DNA from: a virus
DNA: 26,030 bases
Direction: 5' to 3' (one strand)
IMG/VR virus record: IMGVR_UViG_3300027779_000139
Coordinates: 1 to 26,030 of that record
A model generated the notes under the pieces. It saw only the letters and a list, made by a program, of their open reading frames with translations. It did not search any database and was not told where the DNA came from. Numbering within the stretch: position 1 is the first letter of the stretch; every line of letters starts with the position of its first letter. A program made the translations under genes and the position numbers. Positions 20,601 through 25,932 of this stretch are shown one piece after another.

Positions 20601-21263
20601 ACTAATAACAATAATCAAGGTGTTTTTTCAAACGGTGTTTTACTTTGGGCGAATCCAAACGCACAAACTAATGCGGCAACTGGACTAGCAACATCATGTA
20701 GCAATACTAAAATGCAAGTATTAGTATCTAATGGTTATGTTTCAAATGTTGTAGTAGTTAATACAGGAACAGGATATACAGAAAATCCAACAATTAGTAT
20801 TACAGGATTAACCCCTGTTACAGGGTCGATTAATGCGGCAGTACAGTGTACAGGAGAAGAACGTGATAGCGGTGGACCGATAACATCAAAATATATTTCA
20901 CGAAGAGTCACACTTAAAGATGGGTTTGATGCTTCTGATTTGAAAGTAGTTTTGAGTGCATATAAACCAAAAGGTACAGACATTCATGTTTACTATAAAG
21001 CTAAGGCAGAATCTGATCCTCAAGAATTTGATTCTAAAAATTATACATTAATGGAACAAGAGACAAGTCCTGGAACAGTTTCAATTGGAAGAGATGATTT
21101 TCAAGAATTTATTTATAAAACAAAAAAAGAAACTACAGGGTACACATCAAACAATGCATTGTACGAAACTTTTAAAACTTTTTCGGTAAAAATATCATAT
21201 GTTGCTAATACTACATATGATATGCCGAGAGTAAAAGATATGAGAGCAATAGCATTGGATTAA
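14607..21263 (+). CDS. DUF4815-type giant baseplate/tail structural protein (2218 aa)
   Basis: The N-terminus, YRILFKPGYGIQARELTQLQ (about residues 23-42) followed by LQKQIELVGAHSFKNGSKVL, is characteristic of the DUF4815 family of large phage structural proteins. Other landmarks are DLRPRRENTSNDF (about 991-1003), the helical LERRIERLEYYTSLSLLE (about 1102-1119), and ISQTFYVDPNIFPKGLFLRS with VDLYFAGKDLFLPVTVQLRP (about 1592-1631). A C-terminal YKPKGTDIHVYYKAK ... MPRVKDMRAIALD (about 2119-2218) is also typical. Beta-rich GTGY modules sit near 1890 and 2050. No enzymatic motif is seen. It occupies the T4 gene 9/10 location but shows no resemblance to gp9 or gp10 that I can see. It is probably an outer baseplate or fibre-attachment protein. 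The start has AGGAA six bases upstream. The next gene begins one base after the stop, so translation is probably coupled. Confidence 0.82.
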   Translation: MPLSTNFNVTPYYDDFDEAKNYYRILFKPGYGIQARELTQLQTALQKQIELVGAHSFKNGSKVLGGDITLDTDIKSLQLELQYLGSNINASSFIGKTIVGATSNARARVVTSQAATTLLQPILMFHYLGGDTFVDGEVVQNEVVAPAVPDFSATTVSLDGPSATSNAVANGSIVSIDNGVFFIDGNFVLNPANTIILDTANTTPSGRIGLEIAETVKTSDDDNTLLDPADGSFNYAAPGATRLSIALSLVKKEINVTDPISRVADPKFIQLLKIINGIKHESIKYPPYLAIEKTLTKKSNQKSGDFTITPFSLKLDAHRGISGLTANAGLAGTTLYGNNTRFTTELSIGDKLYLGSNTTTSEVTSIANNSRLTISSTLSAATEGLKIYNESKIQAGLSSGKALVDGQEYESVSTQFLDINKGRDTTTDTGYSMGIEVGNYIMLDGVNSLFDVGSHEIIHLHNAKHANVNTAGGLHLGNTYYQATMIGTARIRSLQWASDSGNTTYADSNHSNYKAYLYDIDTSNSVTGTVGGASSNTRIIQLFSNSSSYVNNVYQGSTITVNTVNGIDTTSDLRSIDDYVANSTGHFATVNSVFSQATIANSTYAIAFTVADTKSITVATWPTTNLVDSQVTINSYADISSTGKYGDSDSGKTLLRDTNINSLVYPLPQSPVKGTVITANTVHYQFKLVEKNLTSSAAGKLTLTLGTPNYEFLPTTGTLTTKQARENIIVVVKTTGSAQTFVNSCATGLSLPGATGTRLVVAGEWLDLGARDVSGVSVRPVVVSADKHTIEIYCNTSATFTADIIYAASSSTTRKEPGPRTKSMISGNGSHIGAYAGGLPTTHVASGQFYFTTPNITQTSTDELVVSDAFNLTKIVDSGVISVPVTNTMMTATANDITHMYEFDSGQRDNFYDHARIKLKSGYSGPTGQTMVVVDYFDWDGAVGYFSVDSYPTSGAWNQSDVASTKKFSYSTIPEFTSPTTGETIKLRDSIDLRPRRENTSNDFRANTAALEAIPTPIPNGILTTDVEYYLPRIDKLSLTKDRKFKTLMGTPSLNPVAPPDDEDSMTLYTINVPAYTFSLTDVSTRYVDNKSFSMRDIGKLERRIERLEYYTSLSLLEKETAARNFTTTAAKDSLFNEKGDSFKNGILIDSFSGHSVGDVLSGDYNISIEYATKEMRPGYNYDNHRFTYDESYSNNVTKTGDLITLPYTDVDFIQQPMTSNTAVVNPFNIINFVGNVKTYPESDVWFSQNTRPDIITNLEGQHDNWKLSNRNTGFGSQYNDWETNWQGIEITEAPVQGMESRGKPFEEKRTTSEVNDSKTRIGILPVPPDAILRTVGKKVVDTTVVPYINGQQLHFVAQGLRPLTNVYSWFGGIDAGAKTRPATILTLGSVSGAFTIGETLVDAANNHSTVLLTTNVVANVATVWISNVSGNVSSTMGSPYGSANNLTIGDREIFSDTIGDSTHVFASGNLISGVTSSTTATITLAQKYSLGTANGIMKTDSVGRIAGELFIDDGAWRTGDNLLRITDSSLDNVAATVAVAETKWSAKGLLDSHHTGYVSTREIINRREVPNEETLFSDTTVRETEKTNWLNPISQTFYVDPNIFPKGLFLRSVDLYFAGKDLFLPVTVQLRPVVNGFPSTSKILPFSEVMLNPDSVNVNSIANSANSLTYTTFTFESPVYLAPNEYALVVGSNSTDYTLHLAEEGYVALGTDDTKISKPTFIGTFYRPQNSGHWGTNLDEFLAFRLRRADFTIGTGGNINFAKMVVHANGAYGDSANTVIDDFKVSTSTLDFSDTKTSWEYVASNNSFTMADNLEASATYVKFTPNQNYKLTDRKRLVHSSNGTFRVKTAMTSANTHVSPVIDLDRLNLTSVQNIIDNGELSDSDITVTIRGSGYSNVEPQFATAALTGGGTDNVATLNVHVSVTMNVNSNSTTMSSGNTSYTVDDATPGIFVVGEAVMANTAADVNANNSGIYGIISSVTHVDGNTSKNTSTITIKTNNNNQGVFSNGVLLWANPNAQTNAATGLATSCSNTKMQVLVSNGYVSNVVVVNTGTGYTENPTISITGLTPVTGSINAAVQCTGEERDSGGPITSKYISRRVTLKDGFDASDLKVVLSAYKPKGTDIHVYYKAKAESDPQEFDSKNYTLMEQETSPGTVSIGRDDFQEFIYKTKKETTGYTSNNALYETFKTFSVKISYVANTTYDMPRVKDMRAIALD

Positions 21264-21264
21264 T

Positions 21265-21495
21265 ATGGGAACAGAAATTCAAACAGATGACCCTAGATAT
21301 GTTAGAGATTTTAATTCTAAAGCATTATTGAGTACAGATCATCATGCGTTACAGAGTCACAGAAGAGATCGACTCTATTTTAAGAGTCAACAGAACGACA
21401 TAAATATAATGAAGACACAAATAGAACAACTCACTAAATTGGGTGATGAAGTAATTGAAATCAAAACACTTCTCCAAGAAATCGTCAGGAAATAG
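21265..21495 (+). CDS. Small conserved-type protein with C-terminal coiled coil (76 aa)
   Basis: Starts one base after the stop of the 2218-aa gene, so translation is probably coupled; no clear independent ribosome site is visible. The N-terminal half, RYVRDFNSKALLSTDHHALQ, resembles small proteins I recall from structural clusters of marine T4-like phages, which carry a similar R-D-x-x-S/T-K-A-L-L-x-T/N-D pattern. The C-terminal half (residues about 43-75, QNDINIMKTQIEQLTKLGDE and on) has heptad-like spacing of Ile and Leu and should form a coiled coil. Function is unknown. A small oligomerising linker between baseplate and fibre is conceivable, based only on position and predicted structure. 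Confidence 0.7.
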   Translation: MGTEIQTDDPRYVRDFNSKALLSTDHHALQSHRRDRLYFKSQQNDINIMKTQIEQLTKLGDEVIEIKTLLQEIVRK

Positions 21496-21507
21496 GAGCT
21501 ATAATCA

Positions 21508-22239
21508 ATGACAGTAAATGTTGAACTAACGGATACGTTTGGCGCATTCAAGAATAAGACGAATGAAATCGTAGCTATGACGCAATCTGGTGGAATGAAC
21601 CAAGCAATTAGAATTACTAATTCTACTAATTCTTCTAGTTCTACTACAGGATCAGTAGTAACATCTGGTGGTGTGGGGATAGCAAAGAGTGTAACGATTG
21701 GTGAAAATCTTACAATAGTGGGTAAACTCACTTCTTCAATAATTCCCTCTTTGGACAATTCTATTGATATTGGTAGTAGTAGTCTATATTGGCGAGATGT
21801 ATATACTAGAGGTATGAATGCAAACGTAGTAACAACCGCGGCAAGTTTAGTTGTTCCTGTGGGCGCTACAGGAGCTAGAGTTTCCTCACAAGGAGGAATC
21901 AGATTTAACACAACTACTACACTGTTTGAAGGTTATACTGGTGCCACTTGGACTCCACTTAATGGGGTTACTGATGCTGATGGTGATACTTATATAACGG
22001 CTGAAGCTACAGCTGATTCAGATGATTTAGAATTCTATACCGCTGGTGTAAGACGGATGTCAATAAACCAGGCTGGAATAGTTACTGTAGCAGATGGTAC
22101 TCAAGATTTTGATATTGCAAGTCATGATGGAACCAATGGATTAAAGTTAGGTGGAACGCTCGTTACAACTTCAGCTGCGACATTTAACAAAGTAGCAACT
22201 ACAGGTAAAGCAATTGCTATGGCTATTGTTTTTGGATAA
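21508..22239 (+). CDS. Fibre-like virion protein (243 aa)
   Basis: Built from modules common in marine phage tail fibres. TGSVVTSGGVGIAKSVTIGE (about residues 47-66) is a GGVGI-type beta repeat, and SIDIGSSSLYWRDVYTRG (about 84-101) is an LGSxxxxWRDVY module. GGIRFNTTTTLFEGYTGATW, then GVTDADGDTYITAE (about 130-165), is the iRyNt/fEGY/DGDTYI module. The protein ends TTGKAIAMAIVFG. No enhancin-like, lyase or intramolecular chaperone domain is visible, so it is more likely a short fibre, a collar or baseplate whisker, or a fibre-attachment protein than a complete receptor-binding fibre. The ribosome site AGGAG at 21494-21498 overlaps the upstream stop codon and selects ATG 21508. The downstream gap holds a late promoter. 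Confidence 0.72.
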   Translation: MTVNVELTDTFGAFKNKTNEIVAMTQSGGMNQAIRITNSTNSSSSTTGSVVTSGGVGIAKSVTIGENLTIVGKLTSSIIPSLDNSIDIGSSSLYWRDVYTRGMNANVVTTAASLVVPVGATGARVSSQGGIRFNTTTTLFEGYTGATWTPLNGVTDADGDTYITAEATADSDDLEFYTAGVRRMSINQAGIVTVADGTQDFDIASHDGTNGLKLGGTLVTTSAATFNKVATTGKAIAMAIVFG

Positions 22240-22247
22240 TATAAATA
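22240..22247 (+). promoter_or_regulatory. T4-type late promoter (TATAAATA) upstream of the 130-aa gene
   Basis: Exact TATAAATA beginning on the base after the stop codon of the preceding gene, 32 bases before the start codon at 22280. The ribosome site AAGGA (22266-22270) would be included in a transcript starting about six bases past the element. Confidence 0.78.
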
Positions 22248-22279
22248 AACTTGAATACACTTATTAAGGAAACAGATAG

Positions 22280-22672
22280 ATGGCAAACCCAAATATAGTA
22301 AATGTGACCAGTATATATGGTGAGAGCATAGGTGAAGCTCTGTCCGCGACGATCACTACCGATATATTGACAGTTACAACAGATAAACTTGTAAAAATAA
22401 ATTATATCCAAGTTGCGAATAAACATGCGACAGCCTCTACTGATGTTACTGTTGCTATTGTTAAGGCGGATTTTACTTCCGCTGGTGTGGGATCAGGAGA
22501 AGATAATGCTACAACAATATACCTTGCGTCCACAGTTACCCTTCCATCTGATGATATCTTGATTGTTTTAGACAAACCAATTTATCTAATGGAAGGTGAT
22601 GTTCTAGAAGGCGGTGATAGTCAAGCTACCGCAGATATTTTTATTTCATATGAAGTTATAAACGACGCGTAA
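22280..22672 (+). CDS. Small beta-sandwich-type virion protein (130 aa), paralogue of the gene at 25592
   Basis: A compact protein of alternating hydrophobic beta strands with no signal peptide, membrane segment or catalytic motif. KINYIQVANKHATASTDVTV, then PIYLMEGDVLEGGDSQATAD and a final FISYEVI, line up with IGLTVSNTTAAPIEVGVTL, KVVLQVGDSVKVISD and MSILEIT in the 110-aa protein encoded at 25592. It carries an extra 10-15 residues in the middle (SAGVGSGEDNA). The gene has its own exact late promoter and an AAGGA site 9 bases before the ATG. It precedes the large fibre gene by 17 bases. Role unknown: a decoration, adaptor or fibre-joining protein is plausible for a stand-alone beta domain in this location, but this is inferred. 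Confidence 0.7.
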   Translation: MANPNIVNVTSIYGESIGEALSATITTDILTVTTDKLVKINYIQVANKHATASTDVTVAIVKADFTSAGVGSGEDNATTIYLASTVTLPSDDILIVLDKPIYLMEGDVLEGGDSQATADIFISYEVINDA

Positions 22673-22689
22673 AGTAGGAACTAATTTAA

Positions 22690-25566
22690 ATGGCACGATA
22701 TAAATCTAATCGAGAAGTTACAAAAAATTTAATACCTACAATTGAGCCTAGATCACCAAGAGAGGGGGATCTATATTATAATGATGTTGATAATCAACTT
22801 AAAGTTTACAATGGTTCTAGTTGGGATTCACTTGCTCCTTCAAGTGCAACTCAACCAGTTGACGCAGATCTTACTGCACTTGCTGGACTAACATCTGCTG
22901 CTGATAAAGGTATTCAATTCACTGGAAGTGGAACTGCAGATACATTTGATCTTACTACAGCAGGTAAGGCACTATTAGATGATGCTTCTGCTTCTGCTCA
23001 AAGAGATACATTGGGATTAGGTTCAGCTGGGGTTGTGGGTTTTACAGATTTAACTTTGACGGGAAATCTTGTAGTAAGTGGAACAAGAACTGAGGTTAAC
23101 AGTACAAATATGACGGTTGTTGATCCGATTATCACTCTGCAAACTGCTTCTGGTGGCGGTGCATTAGGAACTGATACAAATAAAGATGTTGGTATAGCAA
23201 TGCAGTATTTCGGTGGTAGTGGTGGTTCCTCAGGTAGTTATATGTATTCTCTTACTAGTGGTTCAACTAATGCAGCTTCACCATCTGATAGAACAGGTCA
23301 AGTTCTAGCTGGAATGGCAGTCAGCGGAACAGGGGTTCCATCAGGAACAACAGTTGCGGCGATTGTAAATGGTTACAATTTTACATTATCAGCGGCGGCA
23401 ACTGCAAGTGGAACTCCTACTTTAACATTTACACCAACAGGAGGTGCTAAAACCGCGTTTCTAGGATTTGATGATTCCGCAACAAAACTTACCTTTGTAC
23501 CAGATGCGTCAATAATGAGTGAAGTTGTTTCTGGAACTGCTGGAACAATTGTAGCTGCACTTGAAGGAAATGTAACAGGTGATGTTACAGGTGCTTTAAC
23601 TGGAAATGCTGATACTGTTACAAACGGACTTTATACTACAAATTTAGGTTCTACTGTTCAAGCATATGACGCAGACCTTACCGCACTTGCTGGATTAACA
23701 TCCGCGGCTAATAAAGGTATTCAGTTTACTGGTAGTGGTTCAGCTGCAGTTTATGATCTTACTACCGCAGGTAAGGCACTTCTTGATGATGCTGATGCTT
23801 CTGCTCAAAGGACTACACTTGGACTCACAATAGGAACTGATGTACAAGCGGTTGGAGCAGGACCAACTGTAACCAAGGTAGCTAGTGGAAGTATATCTAA
23901 TGGTTCTAAGATTGGTATTAATACTAACGGGACTGTTTTTGCTATTTCCGCCACCGCCGCGGCAGCAGGTACAACTCCTTTGGACATAAGAAATACAGAT
24001 TATGAAGTTTTTGCTAGTCCAAACAGTCAAAGTGAACAAAATCACAAATCGGCGGTTGATCCAAATAATAAAACTAAAGTTGTTTATACTACCCGAGCAT
24101 CTTCCAATTCCTCTGGCTACGGTAGAGCTAGGGTTGGAACTATAGCAGCAGACAACACTATTACATTCGGGGCTGAATCAGCCAACTATGCTTCCAGTTC
24201 AGGAGCTCAATCAAACTATATTCAATTTGATCCTAATCAAGCGGGAGTATTTGTTATCATTTATGTAGATAAAGGTAACTCTAATATTGGAAAAGCAGTG
24301 GTTGGAACAGTAGCTAGTTCGGGAACAGGTACAACTATTGGAGCATGGACATCCCCAGTTATACATCAAAACAATTCCGTTAGGAAGGATGCATATTCCT
24401 CTGGCGGCGGGATGGAATTTGATCCAAATACTTCAGGCAAGTTCATCCATTGTTATGAACACGTACCAAATCCGGGGGCCGGAAATACATACGAGCTGGG
24501 ATGTCAAATTGGAACTTTATCAGGTACAACTGTAAGCTTTGGTACTGTAGCACATGCATTTGCAGCAACAAATAATGGCCTGGGTAGGTATCCGGTAATG
24601 AGGGTTGATCCCAATAATGCGGGTAAGTTTATTCTCATGTATAAAGATAAAGACAATAGTAATTATGGAACTCTGCAAGTCGGTACATGTAATTATGGTG
24701 CTGGTACTATTTCGTTTGGAGCTAAAACCGTATTTGAATCGGTAGAGATCAACCCAGAATATAATATCAACGGTACTGCAATGTGTTTCGTCCCACATAC
24801 CGATAAGACATTTACAATATGGTATAATAAGAGTAATTCAGGATATTGTAGAGTTTGTACTTGGTCTGGTACAGCAATCACTTCAGTAGGAACCGCAATT
24901 CAACATACAGCTAGCGGCTATGATTGTGATTGGATACAAGCACAAGCAGACCCAGATGATGCGGGAGAAGTTACTATTATGTGGCAAAGTGCACCTTATG
25001 ATGTTGGTTTTATGAAACAAGCTCATGTCAGTGGTACAAACATAACATTTGACGGGCCCAATTCTACTGGTGGAACTGAAACTACCTCTCAAATTCGTAT
25101 GAATGATCCTAGTGGGGGATCGTATGGTGTTCAGAATCTCAATTTTAATTATCTTGGTGACAGTACAAATAGATTTGTTGGAAGTTATTTTGACTATGAC
25201 AACGGTGACAAAATATATACTTTCATAGGATCTAATGGCATGCCCGCAACAGCTGCATCCACTACCCTCACGTTAGAGAACTTTATTGGTATTAGTAACG
25301 ATGCTTATTCCGATGGGGCGGCGGCAACCATCCAACTGACGGGTGCGGTTGATGATGCACAATCAGGTTTAACAGCTGGTCAAAAATACTATGTACAGAG
25401 AGATGGAACATTAGCATTAACTACAGATACAACGGTTGGTTCTGTCTATGCTGGAATAGCACTTTCTTCCAGTGAACTTTTAATTGGTGCGATAGATGGT
25501 CTTCTAGTAGGAACCGATGTTACTTCACCTGGAGATGTAATGGCACTTGCTATTGCATTAGGTTAA
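22690..25566 (+). CDS. Modular tail fibre with seven-repeat, probable beta-propeller region (958 aa)
   Basis: Residues about 15-55 contain SPREGDLYYNDVDNQLKVYN, a fibre module. DADLTALAGLTSAADKGIQF (about 58-110) is repeated at about 327-380. A TxVNSTxMTVVDPIITL module (about 120-176) is interrupted by about 75 residues, then resumes as TAFLGFDDSATKLTFVPDA. From about 455 to 860 there are seven repeats of 53-66 residues with the core D-P-N-x-x-G-x-F-x-x-x-Y, which suggests a seven-bladed propeller. The end (about 865-958) has ENFIGISNDAYSDGAA and LTAGQKYYVQRDG, a FIGI/YYVQ domain common at fibre C-termini, closing with GDVMALAIALG. It is probably a receptor-binding or long fibre protein, and the propeller is a candidate glycan-binding part. 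The ribosome site is AGGA at 22676-22679. Fibre identity is well supported; the propeller is inferred. Confidence 0.8.
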   Translation: MARYKSNREVTKNLIPTIEPRSPREGDLYYNDVDNQLKVYNGSSWDSLAPSSATQPVDADLTALAGLTSAADKGIQFTGSGTADTFDLTTAGKALLDDASASAQRDTLGLGSAGVVGFTDLTLTGNLVVSGTRTEVNSTNMTVVDPIITLQTASGGGALGTDTNKDVGIAMQYFGGSGGSSGSYMYSLTSGSTNAASPSDRTGQVLAGMAVSGTGVPSGTTVAAIVNGYNFTLSAAATASGTPTLTFTPTGGAKTAFLGFDDSATKLTFVPDASIMSEVVSGTAGTIVAALEGNVTGDVTGALTGNADTVTNGLYTTNLGSTVQAYDADLTALAGLTSAANKGIQFTGSGSAAVYDLTTAGKALLDDADASAQRTTLGLTIGTDVQAVGAGPTVTKVASGSISNGSKIGINTNGTVFAISATAAAAGTTPLDIRNTDYEVFASPNSQSEQNHKSAVDPNNKTKVVYTTRASSNSSGYGRARVGTIAADNTITFGAESANYASSSGAQSNYIQFDPNQAGVFVIIYVDKGNSNIGKAVVGTVASSGTGTTIGAWTSPVIHQNNSVRKDAYSSGGGMEFDPNTSGKFIHCYEHVPNPGAGNTYELGCQIGTLSGTTVSFGTVAHAFAATNNGLGRYPVMRVDPNNAGKFILMYKDKDNSNYGTLQVGTCNYGAGTISFGAKTVFESVEINPEYNINGTAMCFVPHTDKTFTIWYNKSNSGYCRVCTWSGTAITSVGTAIQHTASGYDCDWIQAQADPDDAGEVTIMWQSAPYDVGFMKQAHVSGTNITFDGPNSTGGTETTSQIRMNDPSGGSYGVQNLNFNYLGDSTNRFVGSYFDYDNGDKIYTFIGSNGMPATAASTTLTLENFIGISNDAYSDGAAATIQLTGAVDDAQSGLTAGQKYYVQRDGTLALTTDTTVGSVYAGIALSSSELLIGAIDGLLVGTDVTSPGDVMALAIALG
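22861..23820 (+). repeat. Duplicated DADLTALAGLT module in the fibre gene (two ~160-bp copies)
   Basis: Copy 1 is at about 22861-23020 and copy 2 at about 23668-23820. Both encode DADLTALAGLTSAA(D/N)KGIQF, then DLTTAGKALLDDA, then SAQRxTLGL. They share DNA runs such as GCAGGTAAGGCACT and AATAAAGGTATTCA-like stretches with many synonymous changes, so the duplication is not recent or has been recoded by drift. The unit is 807 bases (269 codons) apart. Confidence 0.85.
24050..25260 (+). repeat. Seven imperfect ~60-residue repeats (putative propeller blades)
   Basis: Repeat cores begin near 24056 (VDPNNKTKVVYTT), 24224 (FDPNQAGVFVIIYVD), 24416 (FDPNTSGKFIHCYE), 24604 (VDPNNAGKFILMYKD), 24786 (FVPHTDKTFTIWYN), 24945 (ADPDDAGEVTIMWQ) and 25141 (FNYLGDSTNRFVGSYFD). 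Most are followed by a Gly-containing turn, a VGT/IGT strand and a TISFG-like strand. Repeats 1-4 are clear; 5-7 are degenerate but keep period and order. Four short strands per unit and seven units fit a beta-propeller. Confidence 0.65.
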
Positions 25567-25568
25567 AT

Positions 25569-25576
25569 TATAAATA
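25569..25576 (+). promoter_or_regulatory. T4-type late promoter (TATAAATA) upstream of the 110-aa gene
   Basis: Exact TATAAATA in the 25-base gap 25567-25591, ending 15 bases before the ATG at 25592. The ribosome site AAAGGA (25576-25581) overlaps its last base, so a transcript initiated about six bases downstream would lose the site. The element may serve this gene with a very short leader, serve the following fibre gene, or be a non-functional match. Confidence 0.6.
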
Positions 25577-25591
25577 AAGGATTAAAAACAA

Positions 25592-25924
25592 ATGGCAAAC
25601 GCGTTTAAAAGAAAACTTCAAAGGCAAATTGGGACGAGTTTGACCGTAATAAATGCCTATACCGTTCCAGCTTCAACTGAAACTACAATAATTGGTTTGA
25701 CTGTATCAAATACAACTGCTGCTCCAATTGAAGTTGGTGTAACATTGAATGATGCAACTAATGATTATTATATCGTCAAATCTGCTCCAATTCCCGCCGG
25801 TGCTAGTTTGGTTGTCGTGGGCGGTGACCAAAAAGTAGTTCTTCAAGTTGGCGATAGTGTTAAAGTTATATCTGATACAGCAACATCCTGTGATGCAGTG
25901 ATGTCGATTCTAGAAATTACATAA
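25592..25924 (+). CDS. Small beta-sandwich-type virion protein (110 aa), paralogue of the gene at 22280
   Basis: Begins MANAFKRKLQRQIGT and contains TIIGLTVSNTTAAPIEVGV, then IPAGASLVVVGGDQKVVLQ, VGDSVKVISD and MSILEIT. From memory this combination, including VVVGGDQK and the LEIT end, recurs as a small uncharacterised protein in structural clusters of cyanophage-like and pelagiphage-like genomes. It is predicted to be all beta, one domain, without signal or membrane segments. The ribosome site AAAGGA lies about 10 bases before the ATG, and an exact late element lies just upstream. The next gene starts 8 bases after its stop. Function unknown; the alternating strands and location between two fibre genes suggest a virion adaptor or decoration protein. 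Confidence 0.75.
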   Translation: MANAFKRKLQRQIGTSLTVINAYTVPASTETTIIGLTVSNTTAAPIEVGVTLNDATNDYYIVKSAPIPAGASLVVVGGDQKVVLQVGDSVKVISDTATSCDAVMSILEIT

Positions 25925-25932
25925 GGAAATAA

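Noticed and set aside
21399-21406. CATAAATA inside the 76-aa gene as a late promoter
   Set aside because: It lies within coding sequence, differs from the exact element in its first base, and the following gene is already tightly linked to its upstream neighbour.
21387-21911. 174-codon open frame on the minus strand
   Set aside because: It lies antisense to two well-supported + strand genes, has no ribosome site or family resemblance, and is explained as a shadow of the Thr/Ser-rich coding frame.
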